From contig JAGBHE010000003.1 of the NCBI GenBank assembly GCA_017935675.1, positions 45,002 through 109,001 of the forward strand: 64,000 nucleotides of DNA. The letters run 5' to 3'. The position numbers and the translations under genes are program-made. The notes beneath the pieces are model-generated. The model saw only the letters and a list, made by a program, of their open reading frames with translations, was not told where the DNA came from and searched no databases. Shown in pieces: positions 33,122-43,496 of the stretch; the first letter of the stretch is position 1; each line of letters begins with the position of its first letter. This DNA is from Clostridia bacterium. GTDB lineage: Bacteria; Bacillota; Clostridia; UBA1381.

Positions 33122-35730
33122 TGAGGAAAATGACACAGAAATTAATTTCGATTTTAATTATATGTGGATTTCTTTTTGGGGTAGTTCCTGCATTTGCAGC
33201 CGGGGGTACTCAAATCAAGGACAGTGATTTAGAGCTTTTAAAAGCGTTACAAATTATTGATGAGCAGAGACCTTTAGATGAGGCTGCAACTCGTGCTGAT
33301 TTGGCATATATCGGGATCGGTCTTTTAAACAGACGCGGACAATTCGGAGATGAACAAGCCGATACTGTATATTCAGATGTATCAGGCGTGGAATATGCCC
33401 AGGATATATACGGTGCATATATAAGCAGATTGGTAATTGGAGACGGAACAGGGAAATTCAATCCGGATGCACATATATCAATGGAGGAAATTTCTATTGT
33501 TATGCTTCGTGCAGCCGGGTATGGACAAATGATATATGACCCTATAAAGCAGGCTCAGCAGTTGAAACTGTTCCGTAATGTAAATTTTTCCGGTGATATT
33601 AAATTAATAGATCTTTATAAAATTGTTGTAAATTGCCTTGATGCAAATATTATGACATTGGAAAGATTTGATCCGGATCCCTCGTTTTCTGTTTCTGACA
33701 GCACAGTTTTAAATGAATATTTTAATGTCTATAAAGGTACAGGCATAATCACGGCGAACAGAACGTCAGCTTTAATTTCAGCAGCGTTAAAAACGCCGGA
33801 AGATATTGTTGAAATTGATGGTGTGGAATATGAAGTCGGAAATACAAATGCATATGCTTTATTTGGTGTAAATTGTGATTTTTACTATATAGATGATGGA
33901 AGCGGAGATACACGTAGGCTGGTTTTGGTATCACAGTCTCAAAAATCTTCTATGGTGACAATTGATGCATTCGATATTGAAAGTTATGCGGAGAATAGGC
34001 TGCAATATATTCAAACAGGTAAAAATAAAAACTCTTATGCAAAAATTTCCAAGACGGCCGATATTATCTATAACGGAACAGCAGTATCAGACTTTGAGGA
34101 TTCTTTGTTTGATCCGGAGCTTGGTGAAATAACGATAATAGATAATGACGGAGACGGCACATATGATGTTGTATTTGTTTACAGTTATCAAAATTACATA
34201 GTAAGCAGTGTAAATTTAAATGACAATGTTATTTATGATACCTATATGAATCAAAGTGTTGTTTTGGGGAAGACAGAGGGAGAAGATTTCGATGTCTATA
34301 TCAACAGTAAACATAGCACAATAACTGAAATACAAACAGAATCCGTTGCGTCTGTATTTGAAAGCATGGACGGATATAAAATGGTTTACGTTAATAAAGA
34401 AACGTTGTCAGGTTCCATCGAAAGTGTGAACCCGGATAATCAAACTGTTTTGGTTGATGATATTGAATACATTGTATGCAGTAATGATTTATTGGAAGAA
34501 ATCAGGACACATATAGGAAAGTCTGCATTATTCTATATTGATGCATCAGGAAAAATTGCTTATGTTGATTTCAACCGTATAGAGAGCGGAGTTTATTACG
34601 GTCTTGTAATGAATGTCAGACTCATTGATGATGACGAATATGATGAACAGACATTGCAGATCAAAATATTTAAAGAAGATGGCAGCACTGAGAAATTTTT
34701 GACGGGAAATCGCTTTCAGCTTAATAACGAAACGGTAAGGTTAGATAAGCCTGTATATGATTATTCAGAGTTATGGAGTGAGGGTGCTGCGGACAGCAGA
34801 AAATTAATTCAGTATACAGTAAAGAACGATGGAAAAATCAAGGAAATTAATACAGCTGCGGATACTTCTTATGATGATATTGCTTTAAACGGGAATAAGA
34901 CTGTTACAAGTTTCAGAAGACCGTTTATTGCGAATGATGCACATACGTTGATTTATAAACTTGCCGGTGCTCATTTTGTAGATATAAATTCTCCGCTCGG
35001 AACACCGATAACAGTAGAGCCTGATGGTTCGACAGTTGTGTTTGTTATACCGAATGATCCTGAAGCGGATGAAAGTTATTATTCGGTCAGCAGCATTTCA
35101 AGGTTTAGAAATGACGAGAATGTGGCATTTGATGCATTTCGGACAACAAAATCAAAAAAAGTGGATTATATTGTTGTTAAAGGTAAAGAGTCACGCTCTG
35201 TTGACCAGCAAAAAACGATTGTTGTTAAAAACATTTCTCAGGCACTCAATGAATTTGATGAGGTTGTATACCAAATTGAAGGCTGCGTAAACGGTGTGCC
35301 GGACCAGAAGGTAATAGTGGCAGACGATGATTATCAGGACCCCGATACAGGAAAAACAATATATGAGCAGGTGGCAGAACTTCACAGTGGGGATTACATT
35401 ATGTTCGGTCAAAATACTAAAGACGAACTGAACTATTTTGAAAAATTGTTTGATGTTCAATCGATGACTGCGGTAAGAGCCGGCGGTATCGGATTGAATA
35501 CACCGAGGGCAATTTACGGAATGATTACAGGGTACACAGATGGCATTGTAACAATCAAGGAGGCGGCCACAGGAGTAGAACAATCCTATAAATTTGCATC
35601 AGGTGTCCTTGTTCATGGATTAAAAAGTAATGTACAAACTATAGGTTCCAATATGGAATTGGTGTATGGAAGAATGCTGTGTCTTTATGTCCAGGAAGAA
35701 CGGGCAAAAGAAGCAGTTATTTATGAATAA
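33118..35730 (+). CDS. Large exported protein with N-terminal SLH domains
   Basis: 870 residues; ATG 33118 overlaps the previous stop (ATGA), with a second ATG at 33121. A signal peptide (about 1-28) precedes two to three SLH-like repeats (about 36-180; YSDVSGVEYAQDIYGAYI and GDGTGKFNPDAHISMEE). The remaining ~690 residues are rich in beta strand, Asn/Asp and Tyr, with repeated short motifs (VDDIEYIV, IDGVEYEV). No catalytic domain is recognised. It is probably a wall-anchored scaffold or glycan-binding protein co-expressed with the preceding SLH protein. Confidence 0.82.
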   Translation: MMRKMTQKLISILIICGFLFGVVPAFAAGGTQIKDSDLELLKALQIIDEQRPLDEAATRADLAYIGIGLLNRRGQFGDEQADTVYSDVSGVEYAQDIYGAYISRLVIGDGTGKFNPDAHISMEEISIVMLRAAGYGQMIYDPIKQAQQLKLFRNVNFSGDIKLIDLYKIVVNCLDANIMTLERFDPDPSFSVSDSTVLNEYFNVYKGTGIITANRTSALISAALKTPEDIVEIDGVEYEVGNTNAYALFGVNCDFYYIDDGSGDTRRLVLVSQSQKSSMVTIDAFDIESYAENRLQYIQTGKNKNSYAKISKTADIIYNGTAVSDFEDSLFDPELGEITIIDNDGDGTYDVVFVYSYQNYIVSSVNLNDNVIYDTYMNQSVVLGKTEGEDFDVYINSKHSTITEIQTESVASVFESMDGYKMVYVNKETLSGSIESVNPDNQTVLVDDIEYIVCSNDLLEEIRTHIGKSALFYIDASGKIAYVDFNRIESGVYYGLVMNVRLIDDDEYDEQTLQIKIFKEDGSTEKFLTGNRFQLNNETVRLDKPVYDYSELWSEGAADSRKLIQYTVKNDGKIKEINTAADTSYDDIALNGNKTVTSFRRPFIANDAHTLIYKLAGAHFVDINSPLGTPITVEPDGSTVVFVIPNDPEADESYYSVSSISRFRNDENVAFDAFRTTKSKKVDYIVVKGKESRSVDQQKTIVVKNISQALNEFDEVVYQIEGCVNGVPDQKVIVADDDYQDPDTGKTIYEQVAELHSGDYIMFGQNTKDELNYFEKLFDVQSMTAVRAGGIGLNTPRAIYGMITGYTDGIVTIKEAATGVEQSYKFASGVLVHGLKSNVQTIGSNMELVYGRMLCLYVQEERAKEAVIYE

Positions 35731-35756
35731 ATTTATTTTTGAAGGGAGAAAACAAA

Positions 35757-38645
35757 ATGAAATGTAAGAAATTATTAGCGGTATTAGCAGCTGCAGGAAT
35801 GACTTTTTCACAAATTTCGACATCAGTGGTTTTCGCACAAGAATCAGAAATAAAGGAGGCCGGCATCATTGACGTATCATCTCTGACACCTTCTATCGAT
35901 TTGGATTTTGAGGATGATAGCTGGAAAAATGTAGTTGAATTTACAGCCGGAATGGATTTTGTAAATGGTAGTGGACATGTGGTGTTTACAAATGGTTGGA
36001 ATATGACCACAAGAGCAAGCTTTACGGATCAAATAGTCATGTTTGACTATACTCCTGTTAACAGTGACCGGTATTTTCTTTTCTTAAATCAGGATGTTTC
36101 TACCGGTTACCAAAATCGGATGTATTACGGAACCGAAGGAGAACGCACAACTGCGCATATTCTTCCTTATTCGAAGAATGAAAGCAATCCGGATAATAAT
36201 ATGATGATGGAACCAACGAACGGAACATATTATAAGCCAATGGAGGCAAATCATGTATATAATACGATCGTGCAGAAAACGGGTCAGAAAATTTCTGTAT
36301 TCATGAAGGATGAAACAGCGAACGAAGAAACTTATACTGAAGTTGGATCATTTGACAATATCAAAGTAAATGAAACTGCAGGTATAATAAAATTTGAGCC
36401 GTCTTGGGTGTCCCCGGATAGTGAGGGGGCATATTTGGATAATTTAAAGGTATATGATATATCTTCCGGGGTACAAATCATTTCTGTTGAAAATGATACA
36501 GTTACGGTGAGCATTACAAATTATGATACAGTCCTGAGCGGTGAAGATTTTATTATTACCGATTCAAGCGGAAAAGTAGTGGAAAAAAGTGTTAGTGCTC
36601 TTGATGACGGAAATTATCAGATCACGATAAGCAAAATGGAGTCTGCTGCCAAATACGAAATTTATGTCCGGGAGGAGCAGATAAACAGATTTGGGTGTAA
36701 AATCATACCGGCAAGCTTCACAACAGATCTGATGCCTGATGTGTATGTGGACTTTGAGGATGACAGCTGGAAAGATGTAATTACTTTTAATGGACTTGTT
36801 CAGGAGGGGAAAGCAGCATTTTATCCCGGTCATGCAATTGTGAGCAAAAATGATTATACGGACACTATTATGGAATTTGATGCTACCATGAACGGCACTG
36901 ATATGTATTCCATCTACACTAATTTAGGACTTCAAACAAATTACTTTAACCAGCTTTATGTCAGAAATGGTGAGAACAAAATACATCGCTTAGTTAACGG
37001 GGAAAATAGCATCGGAGACGGATTTTTAACCGGATCAGGTATTGCGGGGAATTTTGAAACCGGAAACACTTACAGATTTAAAATTGAAAAGATAAAGGAT
37101 ACAATTCAGGTGTACGTTATGAATTTGACTGCAGGAGAATCAGAATATGTGTATGCCGGATATTTTCAGAATGATGCGGTGATTACAACACCGGGAAGAA
37201 ATCGTATTGACTTTTCCGGCTCAACAGCAGGTCCGTGTGCCTATGTGGACAATTTTAAAATCTATGATTTGACCGGAAAGACGAATGTTTCAAATGCCGG
37301 CGGGACTAATGTAGAATTAAACTTTTCAATTGCACCGCAGGAATTAAAAGTATCTGATGTCATCTTTAAAGATATTACCGGGAAAAACCTGGTTCAGGAT
37401 ATAGAAGCGCTTTCTGCAACCGGATATAAGTTAACGCTTAGTGCTCCGATAGAAGCCGGCAGCAAATATATTGTTGAGTTTTCAGATACAGTTAAAAATG
37501 TGTATGGAAGTGAAATTTCAGGGACTGTTTATCTGTCGGATTCAGAACCGACACTTTATGCAGATTTTGAGGATGATAGCTGGAAGTCGGGTATGACAAT
37601 TAATGAGGGCGCTGACGCAGTTGCCGTAGAAAACGGAAAACTGCGCATGATGTATAATTGGGAGTTAAACACCAGAAAAATGTATGCAGATGCAATTTTG
37701 GAATTTGATGTATGTTTTGATCATGGTTCCCGATTGACGATTACTACAAATCAGGATGGCGGGACATATAACTACTATTATTTCGATATCGGAGACGGTC
37801 CTTTGCGTGTTCACCGTGTTGTGGATAAAAACGGAGCAAATGTAGTTCCTGATGGCTTCATTAACGGTGGTGAGAGCATTGACAATATTAAGGCAGGAAT
37901 TACTTATCGATTTAAGATTGAAACAGTTGGAGATACCGTTTCTGTTTACATCAAAAAAGCGGAGGAGAATACATATCAATATGTAGGATATTTTCAGAGT
38001 TCCGATTTGGTTCAGACTGCCGGATATACAAAGATCAGATTTAATGAACCGGCCGGTATTGCCGGAACGTTAGATAATATTGCTATAACTACTTTTGATT
38101 CACAAGCTTCTGTTTTGACGGAAACAATTAATCCTGCATCGGGAGCATACATGAATATTGATTTTTCAATTTCACCGGAGGTAGTTTTAACAAATGAAAC
38201 TTTATTCGTGCAGGATGATGCGGGTAATAATAAAAATATAGCTGTTGAAGCATTATCGGGCAGAAGATACAGAGTTTATTTTGAAGAAGATTTAGCAGAA
38301 AATACCACGTATAATATTGCGGTTTCTGATACAATGCGGAATATTTATGAGAAGCAAATCGGCGGCACGCAATTTGTAACGGGAACAATTGATAAAGAAA
38401 TTGAAATTATATCTGTTGACACAACGGAAAATGGAATTGTGAGCGTAACAGTAAAAAATGCAGGTATGGCGGGAGAAGCTGTAGTGTTATGTGCTGTTTT
38501 TGACGGAGATACGTTTGTATCCGTTCAGGACAAGCCGGTTGCTGAAACAGTCAGCTTTGATATAAAAGTGGAAGAGGGGCAGACTGTAAAAGCGTTTGTA
38601 TGGAATTCACTTTCTGGGATGATTCCTTTAACAGCAGCAAAATAA
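35757..38645 (+). CDS. Exported protein with three LamG-like repeat modules
   Basis: 962 residues from ATG 35757 (GAAGGGAG upstream). A signal peptide (about 1-26) is followed by three modules that each begin with a DFEDDSWK motif (near 48, 331 and 601). Each module looks like a concanavalin/LamG-type beta-sandwich followed by a Big-like domain (e.g. VSITNYDTVLSGEDFII). The last ~100 residues form a further beta domain. The third module is very close in DNA sequence to the protein encoded at 38755. No catalytic residues are evident, so carbohydrate binding at the surface is the likely role. It has no SLH domain. Confidence 0.8.
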   Translation: MKCKKLLAVLAAAGMTFSQISTSVVFAQESEIKEAGIIDVSSLTPSIDLDFEDDSWKNVVEFTAGMDFVNGSGHVVFTNGWNMTTRASFTDQIVMFDYTPVNSDRYFLFLNQDVSTGYQNRMYYGTEGERTTAHILPYSKNESNPDNNMMMEPTNGTYYKPMEANHVYNTIVQKTGQKISVFMKDETANEETYTEVGSFDNIKVNETAGIIKFEPSWVSPDSEGAYLDNLKVYDISSGVQIISVENDTVTVSITNYDTVLSGEDFIITDSSGKVVEKSVSALDDGNYQITISKMESAAKYEIYVREEQINRFGCKIIPASFTTDLMPDVYVDFEDDSWKDVITFNGLVQEGKAAFYPGHAIVSKNDYTDTIMEFDATMNGTDMYSIYTNLGLQTNYFNQLYVRNGENKIHRLVNGENSIGDGFLTGSGIAGNFETGNTYRFKIEKIKDTIQVYVMNLTAGESEYVYAGYFQNDAVITTPGRNRIDFSGSTAGPCAYVDNFKIYDLTGKTNVSNAGGTNVELNFSIAPQELKVSDVIFKDITGKNLVQDIEALSATGYKLTLSAPIEAGSKYIVEFSDTVKNVYGSEISGTVYLSDSEPTLYADFEDDSWKSGMTINEGADAVAVENGKLRMMYNWELNTRKMYADAILEFDVCFDHGSRLTITTNQDGGTYNYYYFDIGDGPLRVHRVVDKNGANVVPDGFINGGESIDNIKAGITYRFKIETVGDTVSVYIKKAEENTYQYVGYFQSSDLVQTAGYTKIRFNEPAGIAGTLDNIAITTFDSQASVLTETINPASGAYMNIDFSISPEVVLTNETLFVQDDAGNNKNIAVEALSGRRYRVYFEEDLAENTTYNIAVSDTMRNIYEKQIGGTQFVTGTIDKEIEIISVDTTENGIVSVTVKNAGMAGEAVVLCAVFDGDTFVSVQDKPVAETVSFDIKVEEGQTVKAFVWNSLSGMIPLTAAK

Positions 38646-38661
38646 GGAATGATATTCGGAT

Positions 38662-38727
38662 GGGGCTGTAAAAAATGCACAGACTGTTCAAAGGCTTAAA
38701 ACTAACTTTGCTGTTTTTTACACCCCC
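38662..38727. other. Intercistronic stem-loop within the exported-protein operon
   Basis: Arms GGGGCTGTAAAAAA (38662-38675) and TTTTTTACACCCCC (38714-38727), with an inner CAAAG/CTTTG pair. It could be a partial terminator or an mRNA processing site that lowers expression of the genes after it. Confidence 0.5.
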
Positions 38728-38754
38728 GTCACATAAAAGAATGGAGAAAACGGC

Positions 38755-40026
38755 ATGAAGGAATTATTAAAAAAATTCACAGCTGCATTGACAGCAGCGA
38801 TATTATGCTTTAGTCTGATGACTTCGGCATTTGCCATTATTGATACTTCCGGAATGGAGCCGGCGGTAGATGTTGATTTTTCTAATGAGGAATGGAAGCA
38901 ATATCTGACAATCAACGAGGGTGCTGATGCCATAGCCGCACAAAACGGAAAACTGGAAATGCGGTATAATTGGGAGTTAAACACCAGAGAGATGTATGCA
39001 GATGCGGTTTTAGAATTTGATGTATGTTTTGACCAGGCAACCAACTTGACAATTACTACAAATCAAGACGGCAGGACATATAACTACTATTATATTAATC
39101 TTGAAGAAGAATCTTTGCGAGTTCATAGAATAGTGGATAAAAATGGTGGAAATGTAATTCCGGACGGCATCATTGACAGCGGCGGAGAAGTTGAAAAAAT
39201 GGTTCCGGGAATTACTTACCGTATGAGGATTGAAACCGTTAGAGATACCGTTTCAGTTTATATTAAAAAAGCGGATGAGAGTGAATATTTGTATGAGGGG
39301 AAATTTCAGAGTTCCGGTTTGGTTCAGACTTCCGGATATACAAAGATCAGATTTAATGAACCGCCCGGCGGTGCGTTGGCTGCAACGTTAGACAATATTC
39401 AGATTTATGATCTTAATTCTAAAATGAGTATTGCCGAAAATTCTGTTTCAGCCAAGATTAACTCTTCTTTTAAAATCAGTTTTTCAGAGGCACCTTCTGA
39501 AATTCTGACGGCACAGGATTTTGAGTTATATAATGCTGACGGTACGCTGATTGATGCAATAGGAAGTGTTACGGGAAGCGGAAAAGACTATACAGTTACT
39601 TTAAAGTCCTGGCTGGAGTATGAAACGCAATATACACTGAAATTAAAAGAAGGTTTTATAACAGAACAGGGTTATGCAATTAATACAAAAGCTGATTTTG
39701 TGACGGCTGCTTTGCCGAAATATGAACTGGATATTGATGATGTTATTGTTGATTATTCAGATGGTACGGTTAATGTAGAGGCGGAGCTGTCACGTAATAT
39801 CAGGCAAGCGGTTAATGCAGCGGCAGTATGCGGTGTATATAAAATAACCGACAATATTGAAGAATGTATAGGCGTACGTGTTGGGACTGCTGAAAATGTG
39901 GATCAGGACATATTCAGTCTTACATTTGGTGCAATTAATACGGAGGAAACCGAACTTGCGGTGCGCATATATGCGTTTGACAGTCTGGATTCCATGCACT
40001 CTAAAGCGTATGTTGTTCAAAAATAA
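38755..40026 (+). CDS. Exported LamG-like protein, paralogue of the third module upstream
   Basis: 423 residues with a signal peptide (about 1-27; FSLMTSAFA). One LamG-like module (about 35-225) is nearly the same as the third module of the 35757 gene, including stretches such as YNWELNTR, YADA, LEFDVCFD and NQDG. A Big-like domain and a terminal beta domain follow. No catalytic motif. It appears to have arisen by duplication of that module. Confidence 0.8.
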   Translation: MKELLKKFTAALTAAILCFSLMTSAFAIIDTSGMEPAVDVDFSNEEWKQYLTINEGADAIAAQNGKLEMRYNWELNTREMYADAVLEFDVCFDQATNLTITTNQDGRTYNYYYINLEEESLRVHRIVDKNGGNVIPDGIIDSGGEVEKMVPGITYRMRIETVRDTVSVYIKKADESEYLYEGKFQSSGLVQTSGYTKIRFNEPPGGALAATLDNIQIYDLNSKMSIAENSVSAKINSSFKISFSEAPSEILTAQDFELYNADGTLIDAIGSVTGSGKDYTVTLKSWLEYETQYTLKLKEGFITEQGYAINTKADFVTAALPKYELDIDDVIVDYSDGTVNVEAELSRNIRQAVNAAAVCGVYKITDNIEECIGVRVGTAENVDQDIFSLTFGAINTEETELAVRIYAFDSLDSMHSKAYVVQK

Positions 40027-40055
40027 AAACTGCCTTAAAGGCAAGAGGAGCAGGT

Positions 40056-43000
40056 ATGAATAAAGTATTAAATGTATTAATCAGGACTTTGATATGTGTT
40101 TGTGTACTTTTGAATACTGCTGTTGCGGTTATTGCAGAAAATGAAGAAACAGGAGTTTTACAATTTTATGATGATTTTTCAGCTGATTTAAAAAGCTGGG
40201 ATATCCAAAATCACCAGATGCGTGTCATTGACAATCTGCCAAAACTCGTTAGCGACGGCCCATATGTCTGTGAGGCTAAAGTCGCAGGAAAGACCACTGT
40301 ATGGAGCGATTTTACCATAACGTTTGGTGTAAGAGCAAAGGGAAACGGAATATTTATGGTTTCAATGAGACAGGAAGAGAATTCATTTTTGGATTTGATT
40401 ATTCGTCCCGGTGAGGCAGTTTCCTTTAGGTATGATTCTGATAAAAATTCTGAGGCCTTACTAACAGGAGATAATTATAGCTTTGAGGCTGATTCAAATT
40501 ATCAGATTCGGCTGGTGTGCAGCGGTTCAAAAATGGAGGTATACATTCGAAAAGCAGAGGAAGTATCTTACACATATGTGGGTTATGCTGTTTATGAAGG
40601 TGCAGCACAAGGAAAGATTAGCCTGAGATCTATTGGTTTATATACTGAATTAACTGATTTTAGAATTTATAATGATGCAGCATCAGATTTTTATTTTAAA
40701 AATAAAATTATAAAACAGAAGCAGGGAACAATATCAGATACAATTCAGCCTGTCAATACAGTTGGAGGAGAATCGGTTTTATATAGTTCCGACAATCCCG
40801 GGTGTATTTCGGTTGATGAAGAGGGAAAACTACAGTTTTCAAAACCCGGAACCGCGGTAATTACTGCCAGGACTATTGTTAATGGCATATATTATGTTGA
40901 TTCCTATGATGCAATATGTACGGGAGTGTTAAACACTTTTGGATTCAATATCCGCCAAACGCAGATGTATGTAGGAGAAACACTCAATGTGAATGCGGTA
41001 ATTCGCCCCGATTCGGTTGCGAATCGCCGTGTTCAATGGACATCATCAGCTCCTGAGGCTTTGGAAATTTCAGGTGAGATGCAGGAAGTAAAAAGTCTGA
41101 CAGCCAAAAAACCTTCCGATAATGTGACAGTTACAATTCAAAGTATGGATAGCCCGAACAGAAGAGATTCTTTGCGGATTAAAATTCTTCCGCGGCCTAC
41201 CGATGTAAAAGATATATCGTTTAAGCAAACCGATTTAAAACGGCAAATTCCGGAATACTTTTTCGGAATGCATTCCAATCCGCTGGATGGAATTACAGGG
41301 ACAACCGAAAAACAGGATATTATTGACCGTGAAAAGAAATTTGCTGATTATTATGCGGATATGCATATTCAATTCATTCGTTTTATGCTGAATGATTTCA
41401 ATTGGCGAAAAGGACAATTTCCCAATATGCCGGAGGGATATCCCTCATATTCTATGAAGGATATTTTTACCGCCGGATTAGAAAATGATATTCCGTATTG
41501 TATTGTGGCAGCCGATACTGATTCTGCGCAGGATATCATTGATATGGTGTCAGAAATTAAAAGTGTAAGCAAACGCCCTGTTTATATTGAGATGGGAAAT
41601 GAAACTTTTGATGCGGCATATCAAAAGTATTTTCCGTCAGTTGCAGAATTTACTGAACGCGTAAAGGAAGTTTACGAGGGTGTAAAAAAAGTTGATCCGT
41701 CTGTTAAAATAGCAGTTCCGATGCTGGGATATAAAACATGTGAAGATAATCACATTAATTGGGATCAATATTTGCTTGAAAATCAACAGTATTATGATGC
41801 TGCAGTGCTGCACTTATATACAGGGGCTGCAATGTATGAGCATGAATCTACAAGTACTATTATGAACAGATTTTCAGATGCACTTTCGGACAACGGAAAT
41901 TTTATTGCGGAAGAACATGCTTTAATGCCGGGCAAGGAGATATGGATCACAGAGTATGGAGATCTTCCGCGTTTATTTTCCTTAGCAGATTACTCCAATG
42001 ATTCAAAATATTTTTCGCCGCAAAGTGAAAGTGAACGTGCGCGCCTGCAATACGGAAAATCAGTAGGAAATGCAATCGGATACGCATCTCGTTTATTCAA
42101 TTTTTTAAATTATGAAGAAGTAACAATGGCTTCTTACCATTACTTTAATGACGCACAATGTTTTGGTGTAATTCAGCAGGATACCAAATTACCAAACTAC
42201 CATATGTTCAAAAAAGTAGGTGAGATTCTTGCAGATAATTCCCATTATTATCAGCTGCAGGCTACTGATTCAGAGGATACAGCGGTCAATGGATGGGGAT
42301 TTGGTGATGAGACCAAAATTAAGCAGCTCGTTTTTTCCAATACCTCCAATCAAGCGGTGTATGTTAACTTGGGGGATTTGTGTGCAGAAAAAGTATGGCA
42401 ATATGGCAGCGACAATCCGCTTCCCGATTTCGGAAATTATAAAATGCAGTATTATACAGATTTACCTTCTGAAATTCCGTTACCAAAAATCTGCTCCGGA
42501 ATTTACAAAAACATGATTTCTGTTCCGCCATACAGTATTATTGTGGCAAATGTGGGATATGAATATGGCATGAAACCGGCTGTGGATATAGGTTTTCAGG
42601 AGGATTCCAATTGGAATGGGAATTCCGCTGTTATTACAGATGGTACGGTAGACGATGGTATGTTTTATTTGCATAATCTTGAGTCTATATCGACAACCGG
42701 ACAGTTTTCGGATTCGATCATTGAATTTGATTATAATTCGGTTAATTCTACCCGACTGGATATTGAATTCAATTCAGAGGGTGCTTACAAAAACTACATA
42801 TACTTTAATTTTGACGGTTATCCGCTATATCAGAGTTTTCGTATGATATCTGACAGCCCCATAGGGCATATGGGAGATAATCCGTTTTTGCAAAATCATG
42901 ATGTGACATTGTACCGGAATAAACGATACAGAATTAAAATTGAGATAAAAAAACAGACGGTATCCTTTTATGTGATGGATTTAGAGACACAGGATCCTGA

Positions 43001-43454
43001 GTATATCCTTTGCGGAATTTTGACGGATGAGAGAATATTCTCCGGTGCGGGCACAGTCCGGATAAAGCCGTTTAACTATAACGGACAAACGGGAATTCCA
43101 TACCGTCTTCGGATTTATGATATTAAAGAGAGTATGGATATGAAAATCGGTGCAATTTCGTGTTATAACGCCGAGGGAATTAAAATTAATGAAAGTGCAA
43201 GGTTACAAAAGGGCACTTATGATGTATCGTGTGATATTTATTCATACGGCGGTGAAAAACTTGGAACAGCCATATGCGCTGTTTATGACGGAGATCGGTT
43301 GGAGCAGGTTGTGTTGACACCGATAAGCGGTGATATTCCAAAGATTGTTTTTCCAAAGCTTGAGCTGGAAAAAGATTTGGATGTGCCTGTATTAAAAATA
43401 TTCATATGGGATGAAGAAATGATACGAGGCCTTGCAAAGGCAGCAATTTTTTAA
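40056..43454 (+). CDS. Very large exported clan GH-A glycoside hydrolase with LamG-like domains
   Basis: 1132 residues. A signal peptide (about 1-29) is followed by a LamG-like domain (about 35-210) and a Big_2-like domain (about 300-390). The catalytic region (about 393-840) is a clan GH-A barrel with acid/base Glu516 in EMGNETF and nucleophile Glu633 in WITEYGD. A second LamG-like domain (about 845-1030) and a C-terminal beta domain complete it. The family is not resolved; GH39-, GH51- or GH30-like enzymes are possible. Both catalytic Glu residues are present, so it should be active. Its substrate is probably a plant polysaccharide backbone or side chain outside the cell. Confidence 0.8.
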   Translation: MNKVLNVLIRTLICVCVLLNTAVAVIAENEETGVLQFYDDFSADLKSWDIQNHQMRVIDNLPKLVSDGPYVCEAKVAGKTTVWSDFTITFGVRAKGNGIFMVSMRQEENSFLDLIIRPGEAVSFRYDSDKNSEALLTGDNYSFEADSNYQIRLVCSGSKMEVYIRKAEEVSYTYVGYAVYEGAAQGKISLRSIGLYTELTDFRIYNDAASDFYFKNKIIKQKQGTISDTIQPVNTVGGESVLYSSDNPGCISVDEEGKLQFSKPGTAVITARTIVNGIYYVDSYDAICTGVLNTFGFNIRQTQMYVGETLNVNAVIRPDSVANRRVQWTSSAPEALEISGEMQEVKSLTAKKPSDNVTVTIQSMDSPNRRDSLRIKILPRPTDVKDISFKQTDLKRQIPEYFFGMHSNPLDGITGTTEKQDIIDREKKFADYYADMHIQFIRFMLNDFNWRKGQFPNMPEGYPSYSMKDIFTAGLENDIPYCIVAADTDSAQDIIDMVSEIKSVSKRPVYIEMGNETFDAAYQKYFPSVAEFTERVKEVYEGVKKVDPSVKIAVPMLGYKTCEDNHINWDQYLLENQQYYDAAVLHLYTGAAMYEHESTSTIMNRFSDALSDNGNFIAEEHALMPGKEIWITEYGDLPRLFSLADYSNDSKYFSPQSESERARLQYGKSVGNAIGYASRLFNFLNYEEVTMASYHYFNDAQCFGVIQQDTKLPNYHMFKKVGEILADNSHYYQLQATDSEDTAVNGWGFGDETKIKQLVFSNTSNQAVYVNLGDLCAEKVWQYGSDNPLPDFGNYKMQYYTDLPSEIPLPKICSGIYKNMISVPPYSIIVANVGYEYGMKPAVDIGFQEDSNWNGNSAVITDGTVDDGMFYLHNLESISTTGQFSDSIIEFDYNSVNSTRLDIEFNSEGAYKNYIYFNFDGYPLYQSFRMISDSPIGHMGDNPFLQNHDVTLYRNKRYRIKIEIKKQTVSFYVMDLETQDPEYILCGILTDERIFSGAGTVRIKPFNYNGQTGIPYRLRIYDIKESMDMKIGAISCYNAEGIKINESARLQKGTYDVSCDIYSYGGEKLGTAICAVYDGDRLEQVVLTPISGDIPKIVFPKLELEKDLDVPVLKIFIWDEEMIRGLAKAAIF

Positions 43455-43496
43455 TTAATATATTTTAGCAATTCAGAAAAAGGAGGGACTCACCAT

